DNA of 36,638 bases from Corticimicrobacter sp040137905 (GTDB lineage Bacteria; Pseudomonadota; Gammaproteobacteria; Burkholderiales; Burkholderiaceae_B), in NCBI RefSeq assembly GCF_040137905.1, contig NZ_JBEFDG010000043.1, forward strand, positions 1-36,638, read 5' to 3'. A model generated the notes under the pieces. The model saw only the letters and a list, made by a program, of their open reading frames with translations, was not told the DNA's origin and did no database searches. Shown piece by piece: positions 15,062 to 25,144 of the stretch (position 1 is its first letter; each line of letters opens with the position of its first letter). A program made the translations under genes and the position numbers.

Positions 15062-16360
15062 TCAGGCGCGAGTCGTGGATACCTGCGGTGCCGGCTGTCG
15101 TCCCACCCAGAGGGCCAGCAGGGCCGCCGCCAGTAACGCCACTGCAGCGCCCAGCCAGGGACCTTGCTGGAAACCGTAGTCCAGCATCACACCAAACAGC
15201 AGCGGCCCCGAGGCCGAGCCTACGTCCATGCCGGAATAGACCAGGCCATAGACCGATCCGACTGCCCCCTTGGGCGTGACCCGACGGATCAACAGGTCGC
15301 GCGACGGACCGGCCATCCCGGAACACAATCCCGCCAGCGCCAATACCGGCAAGGCCCAGGCGACAGGCACCCACCGCATTGCCAATACCGCCAGCAACAG
15401 TGCCGCCACAGCCAGCGCCCCGAGTACGACCCATTCCGTCCGCGGTGAAAGATTGGCCAGAAAACCACCGGCCAGCATGCCTGCTGCGGCCGCCACCATG
15501 AAAAGTGACAAGGCCGAGCTGGCCTGCATGGATGTCAGATAATAGAGGTCGCCCATCAGGGGAATCGTGTAATTCTGCATCGCAGAATTGGCCACGGTGG
15601 TGGCGGCCAGGAACAGGAAGGCCCCCCACAGCGCCGGGATGGCGAGCAATGTCATCACGCGGGCCAGTGCACCTTCGGCAGGTGCCACTGCAGCCTCGTG
15701 TGCGCCATTCCGGGCAGGTGCGCCCACCGGAACGGAATCGGCCTGCCGAGCCACATTGACCCGCAACAGATGCCGGCCCAGCACACTGGCCAGCAATACC
15801 AGGGCCACCACCCCGGCTGCAGCCAGCGCCGCCATGCGCCAGCCTGCCCAGTGCGTGATGGCGGCGATGAATACCGGGCCCGCCGCCCAGCCCAGATTGC
15901 CGGACACGCCATGCACACTGAAGGCATGTCCCAGCCGGGTACGGCTGATATTCAGATTGATGATGGCGTAATCCGCCGGATGGAAGATCGAGTTGCCAAG
16001 GCCAGCGATCAGCGCTGCAGCCATCAGCATGGCATAGCCATTGGCCGATGCGATCAACAGACCCGCCACCACGAAGCAGGCCAGCCCGAACCACAGGACC
16101 GGCCGCGCACCTATCCTGTCCACGAGGAAACCGGACGATGCCTGACCCACACCGGAGACGACAAAAAATGCCGATACCAACAGGCCCAGCGCCGCGAAAT
16201 CAAGGTTGAAAGCACTGCCCAGCGCCACGTACAGTGACGGGATCACCAACTGGAAAAAATGCGAAGATGCATGCACCAGCCCGATCAGCGCAATCGTGAG
16301 CCAGTCCCTGCGGCGCAAGGCAGGACTGTCATCGCCCGCCAGGGCAGCCATGGTATTCAT
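15062..16360 (-). CDS. MFS transporter (fosmidomycin-resistance-like)
   Basis: This 432-residue inner-membrane protein has about twelve hydrophobic segments in two halves, with a hydrophilic loop near residues 200-225. The N-terminal half has the MFS motif GFLVDRIGARPVLW between helices 2 and 3, and the start of the protein (GLVHASSHFFQLVIPSLYVALG) resembles the fosmidomycin-resistance (Fsr) subgroup. The substrate is not predictable. The ATG at 16360 was chosen because the residues further upstream in the open frame are the out-of-frame shadow of pgsA. It lies 11 bases downstream of pgsA. Confidence 0.85.
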   Translation of the reverse strand: MNTMAALAGDDSPALRRRDWLTIALIGLVHASSHFFQLVIPSLYVALGSAFNLDFAALGLLVSAFFVVSGVGQASSGFLVDRIGARPVLWFGLACFVVAGLLIASANGYAMLMAAALIAGLGNSIFHPADYAIINLNISRTRLGHAFSVHGVSGNLGWAAGPVFIAAITHWAGWRMAALAAAGVVALVLLASVLGRHLLRVNVARQADSVPVGAPARNGAHEAAVAPAEGALARVMTLLAIPALWGAFLFLAATTVANSAMQNYTIPLMGDLYYLTSMQASSALSLFMVAAAAGMLAGGFLANLSPRTEWVVLGALAVAALLLAVLAMRWVPVAWALPVLALAGLCSGMAGPSRDLLIRRVTPKGAVGSVYGLVYSGMDVGSASGPLLFGVMLDYGFQQGPWLGAAVALLAAALLALWVGRQPAPQVSTTRA

Positions 16361-16371
16361 GGGCCGGACGC

Positions 16372-16941
16372 TCAGGCACGTTCGCGGATGGCAGGCCAGG
16401 CGCGCTTCAGGTAGTAACACATCGACCACACCGTCAGGATGGCCGCGACAATGATCAGGACCTCGCCCAGCAACAGCGTATTGATGCCGAACAGCGGCTG
16501 GGCATACAGCAGGCACGGAATCGCCACCATCTGTGCTGCCGTCTTGAACTTGCCCAGCCAACTGACTGCCACGCTGGCGCTGGCGCCGATCTGCGCCATC
16601 CACTCGCGCAATGCCGAAATGGCGATCTCACGCCCGATAATGACGAGGGCAATGGCAACGCCCACGCGCCCCAGATCAAGCAGAACCAGCAGTGCAGCCC
16701 CTACCATGAGCTTGTCGGCGACCGGGTCGAGAAAGGCACCGAACGAAGAGGTCTGGTTCCAGCGACGGGCCAGCCAGCCATCGAACCAGTCGGTCAACGC
16801 TGCCACGATGAAGGTAATGGAAGCCAGCAGGCCACGGGTGTTTTCATCGACCAGCCAGTCGGGCAGGTAGAACAGGACAACGATCAGCGGGATCAGGGCG
16901 ATCCGCAGCCAGGTCAGGGCAATCGGGATGTTGATGGGCAT
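16372..16941 (-). CDS. pgsA: CDP-diacylglycerol-glycerol-3-phosphate 3-phosphatidyltransferase
   Basis: PgsA makes phosphatidylglycerol phosphate from CDP-diacylglycerol and glycerol-3-phosphate in the inner membrane, committing to phosphatidylglycerol and cardiolipin. The 189-residue protein has the complete CDP-alcohol phosphotransferase motif: Asp51, Asp54, Gly55, Ala58, Arg59, Gly68, Asp72 and Asp76 (within DWFDGWLARR...GAFLDPVAD). Its N-terminus (INIPIALTWLRIALIP) is typical. It lies 28 bases downstream of uvrC on the same strand, a common uvrC-pgsA pair. Confidence 0.96.
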   Translation of the reverse strand: MPINIPIALTWLRIALIPLIVVLFYLPDWLVDENTRGLLASITFIVAALTDWFDGWLARRWNQTSSFGAFLDPVADKLMVGAALLVLLDLGRVGVAIALVIIGREIAISALREWMAQIGASASVAVSWLGKFKTAAQMVAIPCLLYAQPLFGINTLLLGEVLIIVAAILTVWSMCYYLKRAWPAIRERA

Positions 16942-16969
16942 GATGTCGTTATGCTACCTGATCCGCGTA

Positions 16970-18790
16970 TTATCGCAATGCCTGATAGATGCGTTCAGCC
17001 AGTTCCCGTGAGATCCCGCTTACGCTCATCAGATCATCGACACTGGCATTGACCACGCCGGACAAGCCACCAAAGCGAGCCAGCAGTTTCTGGCGGCGCT
17101 TGGCACCCACGCCTTCGATTTCCTCGAGCCGCGATGTCGTACGAGCCTTGGCGCGCTTGGCACGCATGCCGGTAATCGCGAACCGGTGCGCCTCATCCCG
17201 GATCTGGGCGATCAGCATCAATGCCGCCGACTGCTTGCCCAGCGCCACCGGAGCGCGGCCGTCGGCAAACACCAGCGTCTCCAGCCCGACCTTGCGGCCT
17301 TCGCCCTTGGCCACCCCCACCAGCAACGAAATATCCAGCCCCAGCTCGGCGAAAACCTGCCGCGCCATCTCGACCTGACCCTTGCCGCCATCGATCAGAA
17401 CCAGGCCGGGCATCGGTGCCGTACCGTCGGCCACCTTGGAGAAACGACGCATCAGTGCCTGGCGCATGGCGGCATAGTCATCACCCGGTGTAATGTCGCT
17501 GATGTTGTAACGGCGATACAGCGACGGCTGCATGTCATGATGCTCGTAAACGACACAGGAGGCTTGGGTAGCCTCTCCTGCCGTATGGCTGATATCGAAG
17601 CATTCGATGCGCAGCAGATCAAGCGCCTCGTCGTCTGCCTCGATCCCCAGCGTCTCGGCCAGCGTCCGGGTACGCGCCGTGCGTGCAGTGTTTTCGGACA
17701 AGGCGCGCGCCAGGGCCAGGACCGCATTGCTTTGCGCCTGCTCCAGCCAGGACTTGCGCACCCCCTGCGGCTGCCTCAACAGGCGCACCTTGCGCCCGGC
17801 ACGCTCGGACAGCGCAGCGGACAAGGCATCATCCTCGACCGGATGCGACAGCACCAGCACGCCCGGCACGCTGGTATCGGCGTAGTGCTGGGCAATGAAT
17901 GCCGCCAGCACCGTCCCCGGCTCGTCGCCATCGACATGGGTCGGAAAGAAAGACTTGTCGCCCAGATGACGCCCGCCCCTTACCATGGCCAGCGTCACAC
18001 AGGTCTTGCCACCCTCGGCCGCCACGGCGATCACATCGGTGTCCTCGCTGCCGGCTTCCATGGTCTGCTGATGCAGCACCGTGGAAAGCGCCTGCATCTG
18101 ATCGCGAAGTGCCGCTGCCTCTTCGAAACGCAGCGCTTCCGATGCCTGGTACATGCGCTGCTCGATATCGGTCATGACGTCCTGGGCCTGACCATTCAGA
18201 AATCGGGCCGCACGGTTGACATCATTGTGGTAATCCTCGGGCGAAATCACCCCCACGCAGGGCGCAGAGCACCGTCCGATCTGATGCAACAGACAGGGCC
18301 GGCTGCGGTTTGCGAAAACAGAATCTTCGCAGGTCCGCAGGCGAAACACTTTCTGCAGAATCTGGATGGTTTCACGTACGGCCCACACATTGGGATAGGG
18401 ACCGAAGAACTGACCTGAACGACTGGTCGCTCCACGGTAATAGACCACCCGGGGACACGCATGCCCGGTCAACAGCAGATAGGGGTAGGACTTGTCGTCG
18501 CGAAACAGGATGTTGTAGCGCGGGTGCAACTGCTTGATGAGATTGTTCTCGAGCAGCAGCGCCTCGGCCTCTGAGCGCGTAATGGTGACTTCGACCTTTT
18601 CGACACGCGCCACCATGTGCGCGATCCGGGGGCTGGATGGCGTTTTCTGGAAATACGACGACACCCGACGCTTGAGATCGCGCGCCTTGCCAACGTAAAG
18701 CACCTCGCCCGAGGCATCGATATGTCGATAGACACCGGGCAGGTGTGGCAGGTCAGCCAGCCAGGCTTTGATGCTGGAGAGATCGGGCAT
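16970..18790 (-). CDS. uvrC: Excinuclease ABC subunit C
   Basis: UvrC makes both incisions flanking a DNA lesion in nucleotide excision repair, working with UvrB. The 606-residue protein contains the GIY-YIG nuclease (about 16-95, with GVYRHIDASGEVLYVGKA), the UvrB-binding UVR helices (about 200-235), the RNase H-like 3' endonuclease domain and a C-terminal double helix-hairpin-helix (IEGVGAKRRQKLL and VSGISRELAERI). The ATG at 18790 gives the standard N-terminus and overlaps the end of nagZ by 38 bases; the frame continues upstream only as a shadow of nagZ. Confidence 0.97.
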   Translation of the reverse strand: MPDLSSIKAWLADLPHLPGVYRHIDASGEVLYVGKARDLKRRVSSYFQKTPSSPRIAHMVARVEKVEVTITRSEAEALLLENNLIKQLHPRYNILFRDDKSYPYLLLTGHACPRVVYYRGATSRSGQFFGPYPNVWAVRETIQILQKVFRLRTCEDSVFANRSRPCLLHQIGRCSAPCVGVISPEDYHNDVNRAARFLNGQAQDVMTDIEQRMYQASEALRFEEAAALRDQMQALSTVLHQQTMEAGSEDTDVIAVAAEGGKTCVTLAMVRGGRHLGDKSFFPTHVDGDEPGTVLAAFIAQHYADTSVPGVLVLSHPVEDDALSAALSERAGRKVRLLRQPQGVRKSWLEQAQSNAVLALARALSENTARTARTRTLAETLGIEADDEALDLLRIECFDISHTAGEATQASCVVYEHHDMQPSLYRRYNISDITPGDDYAAMRQALMRRFSKVADGTAPMPGLVLIDGGKGQVEMARQVFAELGLDISLLVGVAKGEGRKVGLETLVFADGRAPVALGKQSAALMLIAQIRDEAHRFAITGMRAKRAKARTTSRLEEIEGVGAKRRQKLLARFGGLSGVVNASVDDLMSVSGISRELAERIYQALR

Positions 18791-19808
18791 GGCGGTAGCG
18801 TGGATCGGACTGCAGGGTATCCCAGTCGGGCGCGGCAAAGCGCGGTGCAAGGCGTGCAATACGTGCCGAGGCAACCGGATCGGGCGCGACATCCAGGCGT
18901 GCCAGCAGATCCTCGGCCAGGTCGGGGCGATTGCAGACCAATACCATGTCGCAACCTGCCCCCAATGCGGCCTGGGCGCGGGCCAGGATGTCGCCAGCCA
19001 CGGTAGCCCCTTCCATGGTGAGGTCGTCGGAAAACACCACGCCGTCATATCCCAGGCGCTCACGCAGAATGGTCTGCACCCAGAAACGCGAGAACCCGGC
19101 GGGATTCGGATCGACAGAAGAATAGATCACATGCGCCGGCATGACCGAGGGCAGCACCTGGTCACCCAGCCAGTCATACGGCGCGGCATCCAGCGCCAGG
19201 ATATCATCGAGCGAACGCTCGTCCACAGGAATGGCCAGGTGTGAATCGGCTTCGACATGGCCATGCCCCGGAAAATGCTTGCCACAGGCGGCCATGCCAG
19301 CCAGCGCCAGCCCCTGGATCAGTGCCCGCGCAAGCTGCGCAACACATTGGGGATCGCTGTGGAAGGCACGATCACCGATCACCGCACTGCGACCATAATC
19401 CAGATCCAGTACTGGCGTGAAACTCAGGTCCACGCCGCAGGCCCGCAGCTCGGCGGCCAGCACATAGCCGGCTTCGGTCGCCAGGCGCAGCGCCCGCATG
19501 GGATCACGCGCCCATTGCCAGCCCAGGCTGCGCATCGACGGCAGATGGGTAAAGCCATCGGTACGAAAGCGCTGTACGCGCCCGCCCTCGTGATCCACGG
19601 CGATCAGCAGGGGCTTGCCCAGCGCCCGGATCTCGGCAGTCAGTGCGCACAACTGCGCACGGCTTTCGAAATTGCGGGCAAACAGGATCACGCCCCCCAC
19701 CAGCGGATTCAGCAGACGGGTACGTTCGGATTCGGTCAGGGTCAGTCCGGCCACATCGGCCATGACGGGTCCGTACAGGACCGGGGAAGAAGATACGGCG
19801 ACAGGCAT
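18753..19808 (-). CDS. nagZ: Beta-N-acetylhexosaminidase
   Basis: NagZ is a cytosolic family 3 glycosidase that removes N-acetylglucosamine from anhydromuropeptides during peptidoglycan recycling, which affects AmpC induction where that system exists. The 351-residue protein has the substrate motif KHFPGHG (177-183), the catalytic loop HVEADSH, and the nucleophile Asp261 in VVFSDDLTMEG. It is leftward between acpS and uvrC. A 90-base gap separates it from acpS and contains a possible -10 (TAAAGT), so it may have its own promoter. Confidence 0.96.
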   Translation of the reverse strand: MPVAVSSSPVLYGPVMADVAGLTLTESERTRLLNPLVGGVILFARNFESRAQLCALTAEIRALGKPLLIAVDHEGGRVQRFRTDGFTHLPSMRSLGWQWARDPMRALRLATEAGYVLAAELRACGVDLSFTPVLDLDYGRSAVIGDRAFHSDPQCVAQLARALIQGLALAGMAACGKHFPGHGHVEADSHLAIPVDERSLDDILALDAAPYDWLGDQVLPSVMPAHVIYSSVDPNPAGFSRFWVQTILRERLGYDGVVFSDDLTMEGATVAGDILARAQAALGAGCDMVLVCNRPDLAEDLLARLDVAPDPVASARIARLAPRFAAPDWDTLQSDPRYRHARSLQHQSLAG

Positions 19809-19898
19809 GGATTCTCTCGTCTACGGACGGCACGGCCCTCACGCAGGAAGCGTGCAAAGCCCGACCGACACGACAGGCGATACTTTAGCGTGAATAGC

Positions 19899-20363
19899 CT
19901 AGCCGCGCAGCGTCTCGACAATCACGTAGGCAGCGGCAAGGTCGGACTCGTCGGTAATCGAGACATGCATCGCACCGAAACGGGGCGCATACCAGTCGCG
20001 CAGCTCGCCTGACAGCGACAGCACCGGACGACCACCGGGCGCATTGAGCGTCTGGACCCGCGTCCACCACATGGGATGGCGCATCCCCAGGCCGATGGCT
20101 TTCGAAAACGCTTCTTTCACGCAGAAACGCGTGGCCAGATAGCGCACGCCACGCCGCGCATCACGCCGGCTGCGGGCCTCGAACACACGCAGTTCGTCCG
20201 GCCCCAGTATCTTGCTCGCAAAACGCTCGCCATGCCGTGCCAGTGCGGCCTCTATACGCTCGATCCGCAGCAGATCCATGCCGATACCGGCAATGGCACC
20301 GCTCGCCACCTGCAAAGCAGGTGGCGCCAGGATGGGAGACGTATCAGGCAACAGGTCGGTCAT
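19899..20363 (-). CDS. acpS: Holo-[acyl-carrier-protein] synthase
   Basis: AcpS transfers 4'-phosphopantetheine from CoA to apo-ACP, activating it for fatty acid synthesis. The 154-residue protein has the metal- and CoA-binding signatures IGMDLLRIERI (Asp30) and FCVKEAFSKA (Glu84), plus the C-terminal HVSITDE. It is about 25 residues longer at the N-terminus than typical AcpS; an internal GTG at Val19 is an alternative start. In Bordetella-type genomes I recall acpS following pdxJ; here it follows an RND efflux operon by 16 bases, which is an unusual upstream neighbour. Confidence 0.94.
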   Translation of the reverse strand: MTDLLPDTSPILAPPALQVASGAIAGIGMDLLRIERIEAALARHGERFASKILGPDELRVFEARSRRDARRGVRYLATRFCVKEAFSKAIGLGMRHPMWWTRVQTLNAPGGRPVLSLSGELRDWYAPRFGAMHVSITDESDLAAAYVIVETLRG

Positions 20364-20379
20364 GGCGAACGCTTACGTC

Positions 20380-21891
20380 TCAGGAGGAAGCAGCCTGGTC
20401 GGCAACGGCATTGCCACCGTCACCAGACTCGCCATCTACCTGAGCATCGGACTGCACGGTCTGCTCGTTCCAGCCACCACCCAGAGCCTTGTACAGCTCG
20501 ATACGATTGACCAGCGCGGCCAGGCCGGTCTGGATCAATGAACGCTGCGCATCCAGCGCATCGATCTGTGCCGTCTGTACCTGCAGGTAGCTATCGACAC
20601 CATTCTCGTAGCGCAGATTGGACAGATCCAGCGTCTTCAACTGTGCCTGCGTGAAAGAACGCTGGGCATCGAGCTGCGTACCATAGGTCGCTTCACCCGC
20701 CAGGGCATCAGCGACTTCCCGGAAAGCCTGCTGGATCGTCTGTTCGTACTGGGCCACGGCGATGTTGTTGCGCGCTTCGGCCAGCGCCACCCCCGAACGG
20801 ATACTGCCGCCGGCAAACAGTGGCATGGCAATCTGCGGCGAGAAGCTCCACATGCCCGAACCCGCCTCGAACAGGCCGGAAAGTGGTGCACTGCCGCTAC
20901 CCAGCAACCCCGTCAGTGAAATCGTCGGGAAAAATGCTGCGCGCGCAGCACCAATGCTGGCGTTGGCAGCCAGCAACTGATGCTCGGCACCCATGATATC
21001 GGGACGACGGGCCAGCAGATCGGACGGCAAGCCAGCCGGAACGGACGCCAGCAACTGATCACGATCAAACGGTGCCGCTTCGGGCAGGTCACCCGGCTCC
21101 GGCTGTCCCATCAGGACCGTCAGGGCATTGCGTGCCTGCGAGCGCGTCCGGTCCAGTGCCGCCAGCGTCGCATCAGCGCTGTCGAGCAGGCTGCGAGCCT
21201 GATTCAATTCCAGTTCTGAAGCCACCTCGCCTTCATAGCGCGCCCGCACCAGGTCGAAAGATTCTTCGCGTGCCTTGCGCGTCTGGCGAACCAGTTCAAG
21301 TTCGGACTCGGCAGCGCGCAGCGTCAGGTAAGCCTGTGCCACCTGACCAACCAGATTGATCTGAGCCGTCTTTTGCGCCTGCTCGGTCGCCAGGAACGTC
21401 TGAAACGCGGCTTCCGATTGGTTGCGCAGCTTGCCGAACAGATCGATCTCGAACGAAGTCAGGGCCAGGCCAGCCTGATACTGAGAAGATATCGACGTGG
21501 AGTCAGGCCCGCCCACGCGCATGTTCTGCGGCACGTGCTGGCGCGTACCCTGCGCCCCCAGGCCAATCGACGGGAACTGCTCACCGCGCTGCACGCCGTA
21601 CTGCGCGCGAGCCTCTTCGACTCGCTGCAATGCAATACGCAGGTCCCGGTTGTTTTCGAGCGTGATCTCGATGACCCGCTGCAGGCGGGCATCACGGAAG
21701 AACTCCCGCCAGCCGATCTCGGCAGCCGGCACCTGCGCATCCTGCACATTGGCAGCCTGGGCATCCGGCCATTGCGCAGAGATCGGTGCGGCAGGGCGTT
21801 CATAGGTCGGTGCCAGCGAGCAGCCAGCCAGCACCAGGGCTGCCGCCGCAGCGGCCCCCGTCAGTCGGAAAGATCGTACGGCGCGGCTCAT
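20380..21891 (-). CDS. RND efflux outer-membrane lipoprotein (NodT/OprM family)
   Basis: This is the TolC-like channel of a tripartite pump. The 503-residue precursor has a lipoprotein signal with lipobox LAGC (Cys24), followed by CSLAPTYERPA, the usual NodT-family opening. Two outer-membrane-efflux repeats follow, with long helical stretches (LENNRDLRIALQRVEEARAQYG and a second copy near GSIRSGVALAEARNNIAVAQY) and the LARRPDIMGAEHQLLAANASIGAARAAFFPTISL region. The C-terminal 30 residues are a Gln/Asp/Gly-rich tail. It overlaps the pump gene by 4 bases (ATGA), so the stoichiometry is translationally coupled. Confidence 0.93.
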   Translation of the reverse strand: MSRAVRSFRLTGAAAAAALVLAGCSLAPTYERPAAPISAQWPDAQAANVQDAQVPAAEIGWREFFRDARLQRVIEITLENNRDLRIALQRVEEARAQYGVQRGEQFPSIGLGAQGTRQHVPQNMRVGGPDSTSISSQYQAGLALTSFEIDLFGKLRNQSEAAFQTFLATEQAQKTAQINLVGQVAQAYLTLRAAESELELVRQTRKAREESFDLVRARYEGEVASELELNQARSLLDSADATLAALDRTRSQARNALTVLMGQPEPGDLPEAAPFDRDQLLASVPAGLPSDLLARRPDIMGAEHQLLAANASIGAARAAFFPTISLTGLLGSGSAPLSGLFEAGSGMWSFSPQIAMPLFAGGSIRSGVALAEARNNIAVAQYEQTIQQAFREVADALAGEATYGTQLDAQRSFTQAQLKTLDLSNLRYENGVDSYLQVQTAQIDALDAQRSLIQTGLAALVNRIELYKALGGGWNEQTVQSDAQVDGESGDGGNAVADQAASS

Positions 21892-24800
21892 GCCTTGCCC
21901 TCCTCGTTATCACGCTCGACCTGCAGGCCTGCGGCCTTGCGGCGCTCTTCCTGCTCCTGGGCATGGGCTTCGGCCTGTGCACCGAGCAGGCGCGGACGCG
22001 TCTTGAAAATGCTCATGACCACGACAAAGAACGTCGGCACGAAAATCACGGCGAACGGCGTGGCGGCCAGCATCCCGCCCAGCACGCCCAGACCGACCGA
22101 ATGCTGGCTGGCGGCACCTGCACCGCTGGCCATGACCAGCGGCACCATGCCCAGAATGAATGCCAGCGATGTCATCAGAATGGGACGGAAACGCAATCTG
22201 GCTGCCTCGATCGTCGAATGATTGAGATCACCACCGGCCGCATAGGCATCCTTGGCAAACTCGACGATCAGGATGGCGTTCTTGGCCGCCAGCCCGATGA
22301 TGGTCACCAGCCCCACCTGGAAGTACACGTCATTGGTCATGCCCAGTGCCGACACCAGTCCGACGGAGCCCAGCATACCCAGCGGCACCACCAGCATCAC
22401 CGACAGAGGAATGGCCCAGCTCTCGTAAAGGGCTGCCAGCACCAGGAACACCACGACCAGCGACAGCGCCATCAGGATGGGAGCCTGGTTGCCGGCCTGG
22501 GTTTCCTGGTAGGAAACGCCACTCCACTCATAGCCGAACCCACTGGGCAGTGTATCCATGAGCTTCACCATCTCGGCCATGGCCTCACCGCTGGCGTAAC
22601 CAGGCGCTGCATCACCACCGATCCGGATCGACTCGTAGCTGTTGAAGCGTACAACCTGGGTCGGACCTTGCGGCCAGCTGGCCGTCACGAAAGCCGACAG
22701 CGGCACCATGCCTCCCTGATTGTTGCGCACATTCATCTTCAGCACGTTTTCGAGGTTCATGCGCTTGTCAGCCTCAGCCTGCACCCACACATTCTGCATG
22801 CGCCCCATGTTGGGGAACTTGCCGATGTAGGACGAACCCACTGCGGTCGACAGCAGATTGGCCGCTTCGGCGAAATCCACACCCAGCGCAGCCCCCTTCT
22901 CGCGGTCGACATTCAACTGCAATTGCGTACCATAGCCCAGGCCATTGATCCGCACCTGCGACAGCACCGGGTTCTGCATCGCTTCACCCAGCATCTGGCC
23001 GGCCGCTGCCCACAGTGCAGCATTACCCAGATTGCCACGATCCTGCAGGCGGAAGTCAAAGCCACTCGAATTGCCCAGTGAGGAAATCGCAGGCGGCACG
23101 ATGGTATAGACCAGCGCATCCTTGATGCCCATCAGCAGATCCTGCATGGCATTGAAGGAAATGCCTTCGGCCGAATTATCGAAGCCCTTGCGATCCTTCC
23201 AGTCCTTGAGGGTCACGAAAGCGATGGCCGAGTTCAGGCCATTGCCGTTGAAGCTGAAGCCTCGCACCGTGATCATGTTTTCCTTGTAAGGCTTGTCCAT
23301 GAAGTAGGCTTCGACCTCTTCGATCACCTCCATGGTACGGCTGGCGGACGAACCTGCCGGCAACTCGATATTGCTGATCACATAGCCCTGATCCTCAACC
23401 GGCAGGAAGGACGATGGCAGGCGCATATACATGACGACCAGCACCGCGACCAGCAACAGGTAGAGCACGATCATGCGCCCGCTGCGGGCCAGAATCTTGC
23501 CGACCCAACCTTCATAGGTACCTACCGTGGCATCGAACTTGCGATTGAACCAGCCGTAGAAACCCTTCTTTTCCTCATGGTGCTGGCCCTTGGGGATGGG
23601 TTTCAGGATCGTTGCGCACAATGCCGGCGTAAAGGTCAGCGCCAGGAAACCGGAGAAGAAAATCGACACTGCCATGGCAACAGCGAACTGACGATAGATC
23701 ACCCCGACCGAGCCGCTCATGAAAGCCAGCGGCAGGAACACCGTCACCAGCACCAGCGTGATCCCCACGATGGCACCGCTGATCTGGCGCATGGCCTTGC
23801 GGGTCGCTTCCTTGGGTGACAGGCCTTCTTCGGCCATGATCCGTTCGACGTTTTCGACGACCACGATGGCATCGTCGACCAGGATCCCGATGGCCAGCAC
23901 CATGGCGAACAGTGTCAGCACGTTGACTGAGAATCCGAGCGCCAGCATCACCGCAAAGGCCCCCAGGATGGCCACCGGCACCACCATTGTCGGGATAATG
24001 GTGTAGCGGACCTTCTGCAGGAACAGCAGCATCACCAGAAACACCAGCACCATGGCTTCGAGCAGCGTATGCACCACCTGCTCGATGGAGAGCTGCACGT
24101 ACGGTGCCGTATTGTAGGGAATCGTATAGCTGACACCAGCCGGGAAGAACTTGGAGAGTTCATCCAGCTCGCGCTTGATTCCTTCGGCCGTCTCCAGTGC
24201 ATTGGCGTCGGGCGTCAGCGAAATCGCGAATGCCGCCGTAGGCTGGCCATTCAGGCGGGCCCCGAAGTTGTAGCTGTCGGCCCCGACCTCGATGCGCGCC
24301 ACATCACGCAGGCGCACGATCGAGCCATCGGTATTGGCGCGCAGGATCACATTGCCAAAGTCCTCAACAGTCTTGAGCTGACCGTTCACCATGATGGTGA
24401 ACGCCTCACGCTGCGTACCCGGATTGGGCGGCGCACCGATCGCCCCTCCCGATACCAGTACGTTCTGGGTAGCCAGCGCCTGATTGATGTCATTGACGCT
24501 CAGATTGAAGCCAATCAGCTTGTCGGTATCGACCCAGACGCGCATGGCACGCGGTGCCGAGAACAACTGGAATTTGCCAACGCCAGGCACCCGGGAAATA
24601 GGATTCTGGATATTTCGCGAAATATAGTCGCCCAGTGCCGTGGCATCGCTGTTCTTGTCGTCGGAAGACAGGGCCACGATCATCAGGAAGCCTGCGCTGC
24701 TCTGCTCGAAGCTCAGGCCCTGCTGCATCACGGCCGATGGCAACTGTGCCGTAATGTTCGACACGCGGTTCTGCACATCGACCTGTGCCATGTCAGGATC

Positions 24801-25094
24801 CGTACCCGGGCTGAACGTCACGGAAATCGTGGATTGGCCATTGGAGTCACTCACCGACTCGTAGTACAGCAGACCCTTGGCACCATTGAGTTCGTTTTCA
24901 ATGATACTGGTCACGGACTCGGCCACGTCCTCGGCGGAGGCACCCGGGTAGGTCGCCGAGATTTCAATCGTCGGCGGTGCCACATCGGGATACTGGGCCA
25001 CCGGCATGTTCGGAATCGCCAGCGCACCGGCCAGCAGGATGAACAAGGCGACGACCCAGGCAAAAATCGGTCTATCGATAAAAAATTGTGACAT
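21888..25094 (-). CDS. RND multidrug efflux pump, HAE1 family (AcrB/MexB-like)
   Basis: This proton-driven inner-membrane exporter of 1068 residues matches AcrB in size and layout: the N-terminal MSQFFIDRPIFAWVVALFI, a porter domain, twelve transmembrane helices, and the TM4 proton-relay pair Asp407-Asp408 in AIGILVDDAIVVVENVERIM. The signature GTDPDMAQVDVQNR in the first porter loop is typical of hydrophobe/amphiphile pumps. It exports drugs, dyes, detergents or similar compounds from the periplasm; specific substrates cannot be read from sequence. It sits between the adaptor (68-base gap with a hairpin) and channel (4-base overlap) genes. Confidence 0.95.
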   Translation of the reverse strand: MSQFFIDRPIFAWVVALFILLAGALAIPNMPVAQYPDVAPPTIEISATYPGASAEDVAESVTSIIENELNGAKGLLYYESVSDSNGQSTISVTFSPGTDPDMAQVDVQNRVSNITAQLPSAVMQQGLSFEQSSAGFLMIVALSSDDKNSDATALGDYISRNIQNPISRVPGVGKFQLFSAPRAMRVWVDTDKLIGFNLSVNDINQALATQNVLVSGGAIGAPPNPGTQREAFTIMVNGQLKTVEDFGNVILRANTDGSIVRLRDVARIEVGADSYNFGARLNGQPTAAFAISLTPDANALETAEGIKRELDELSKFFPAGVSYTIPYNTAPYVQLSIEQVVHTLLEAMVLVFLVMLLFLQKVRYTIIPTMVVPVAILGAFAVMLALGFSVNVLTLFAMVLAIGILVDDAIVVVENVERIMAEEGLSPKEATRKAMRQISGAIVGITLVLVTVFLPLAFMSGSVGVIYRQFAVAMAVSIFFSGFLALTFTPALCATILKPIPKGQHHEEKKGFYGWFNRKFDATVGTYEGWVGKILARSGRMIVLYLLLVAVLVVMYMRLPSSFLPVEDQGYVISNIELPAGSSASRTMEVIEEVEAYFMDKPYKENMITVRGFSFNGNGLNSAIAFVTLKDWKDRKGFDNSAEGISFNAMQDLLMGIKDALVYTIVPPAISSLGNSSGFDFRLQDRGNLGNAALWAAAGQMLGEAMQNPVLSQVRINGLGYGTQLQLNVDREKGAALGVDFAEAANLLSTAVGSSYIGKFPNMGRMQNVWVQAEADKRMNLENVLKMNVRNNQGGMVPLSAFVTASWPQGPTQVVRFNSYESIRIGGDAAPGYASGEAMAEMVKLMDTLPSGFGYEWSGVSYQETQAGNQAPILMALSLVVVFLVLAALYESWAIPLSVMLVVPLGMLGSVGLVSALGMTNDVYFQVGLVTIIGLAAKNAILIVEFAKDAYAAGGDLNHSTIEAARLRFRPILMTSLAFILGMVPLVMASGAGAASQHSVGLGVLGGMLAATPFAVIFVPTFFVVVMSIFKTRPRLLGAQAEAHAQEQEERRKAAGLQVERDNEEGKA

Positions 25095-25123
25095 GTGTTG
25101 GCTCTAATGTAGGGGCTCAACAT

Positions 25124-25144
25124 GCGGGCAGCCAGGCTGCCCGC
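25124..25144. repeat. Intercistronic 10-bp hairpin in the RND operon
   Basis: GCGGGCAGCC-A-GGCTGCCCGC is a perfect inverted repeat with a one-base centre, lying 18 bases past the adaptor stop and 29 bases before the pump start. It has no T-run, so it is unlikely to be a full terminator; mRNA stabilisation or partial attenuation would fit. Confidence 0.65.

Noticed and set aside
17186..18418. 410-codon open frame on the plus strand opposite uvrC
   Set aside because: Same reasoning; similar shadows lie opposite accA, lysC, the RND pump, the binding proteins and proX.
21786..23081. 431-codon open frame opposite the RND pump and channel genes
   Set aside because: It crosses the junction of two well-supported genes on the other strand and has the His/Gln-rich composition of antisense frames.
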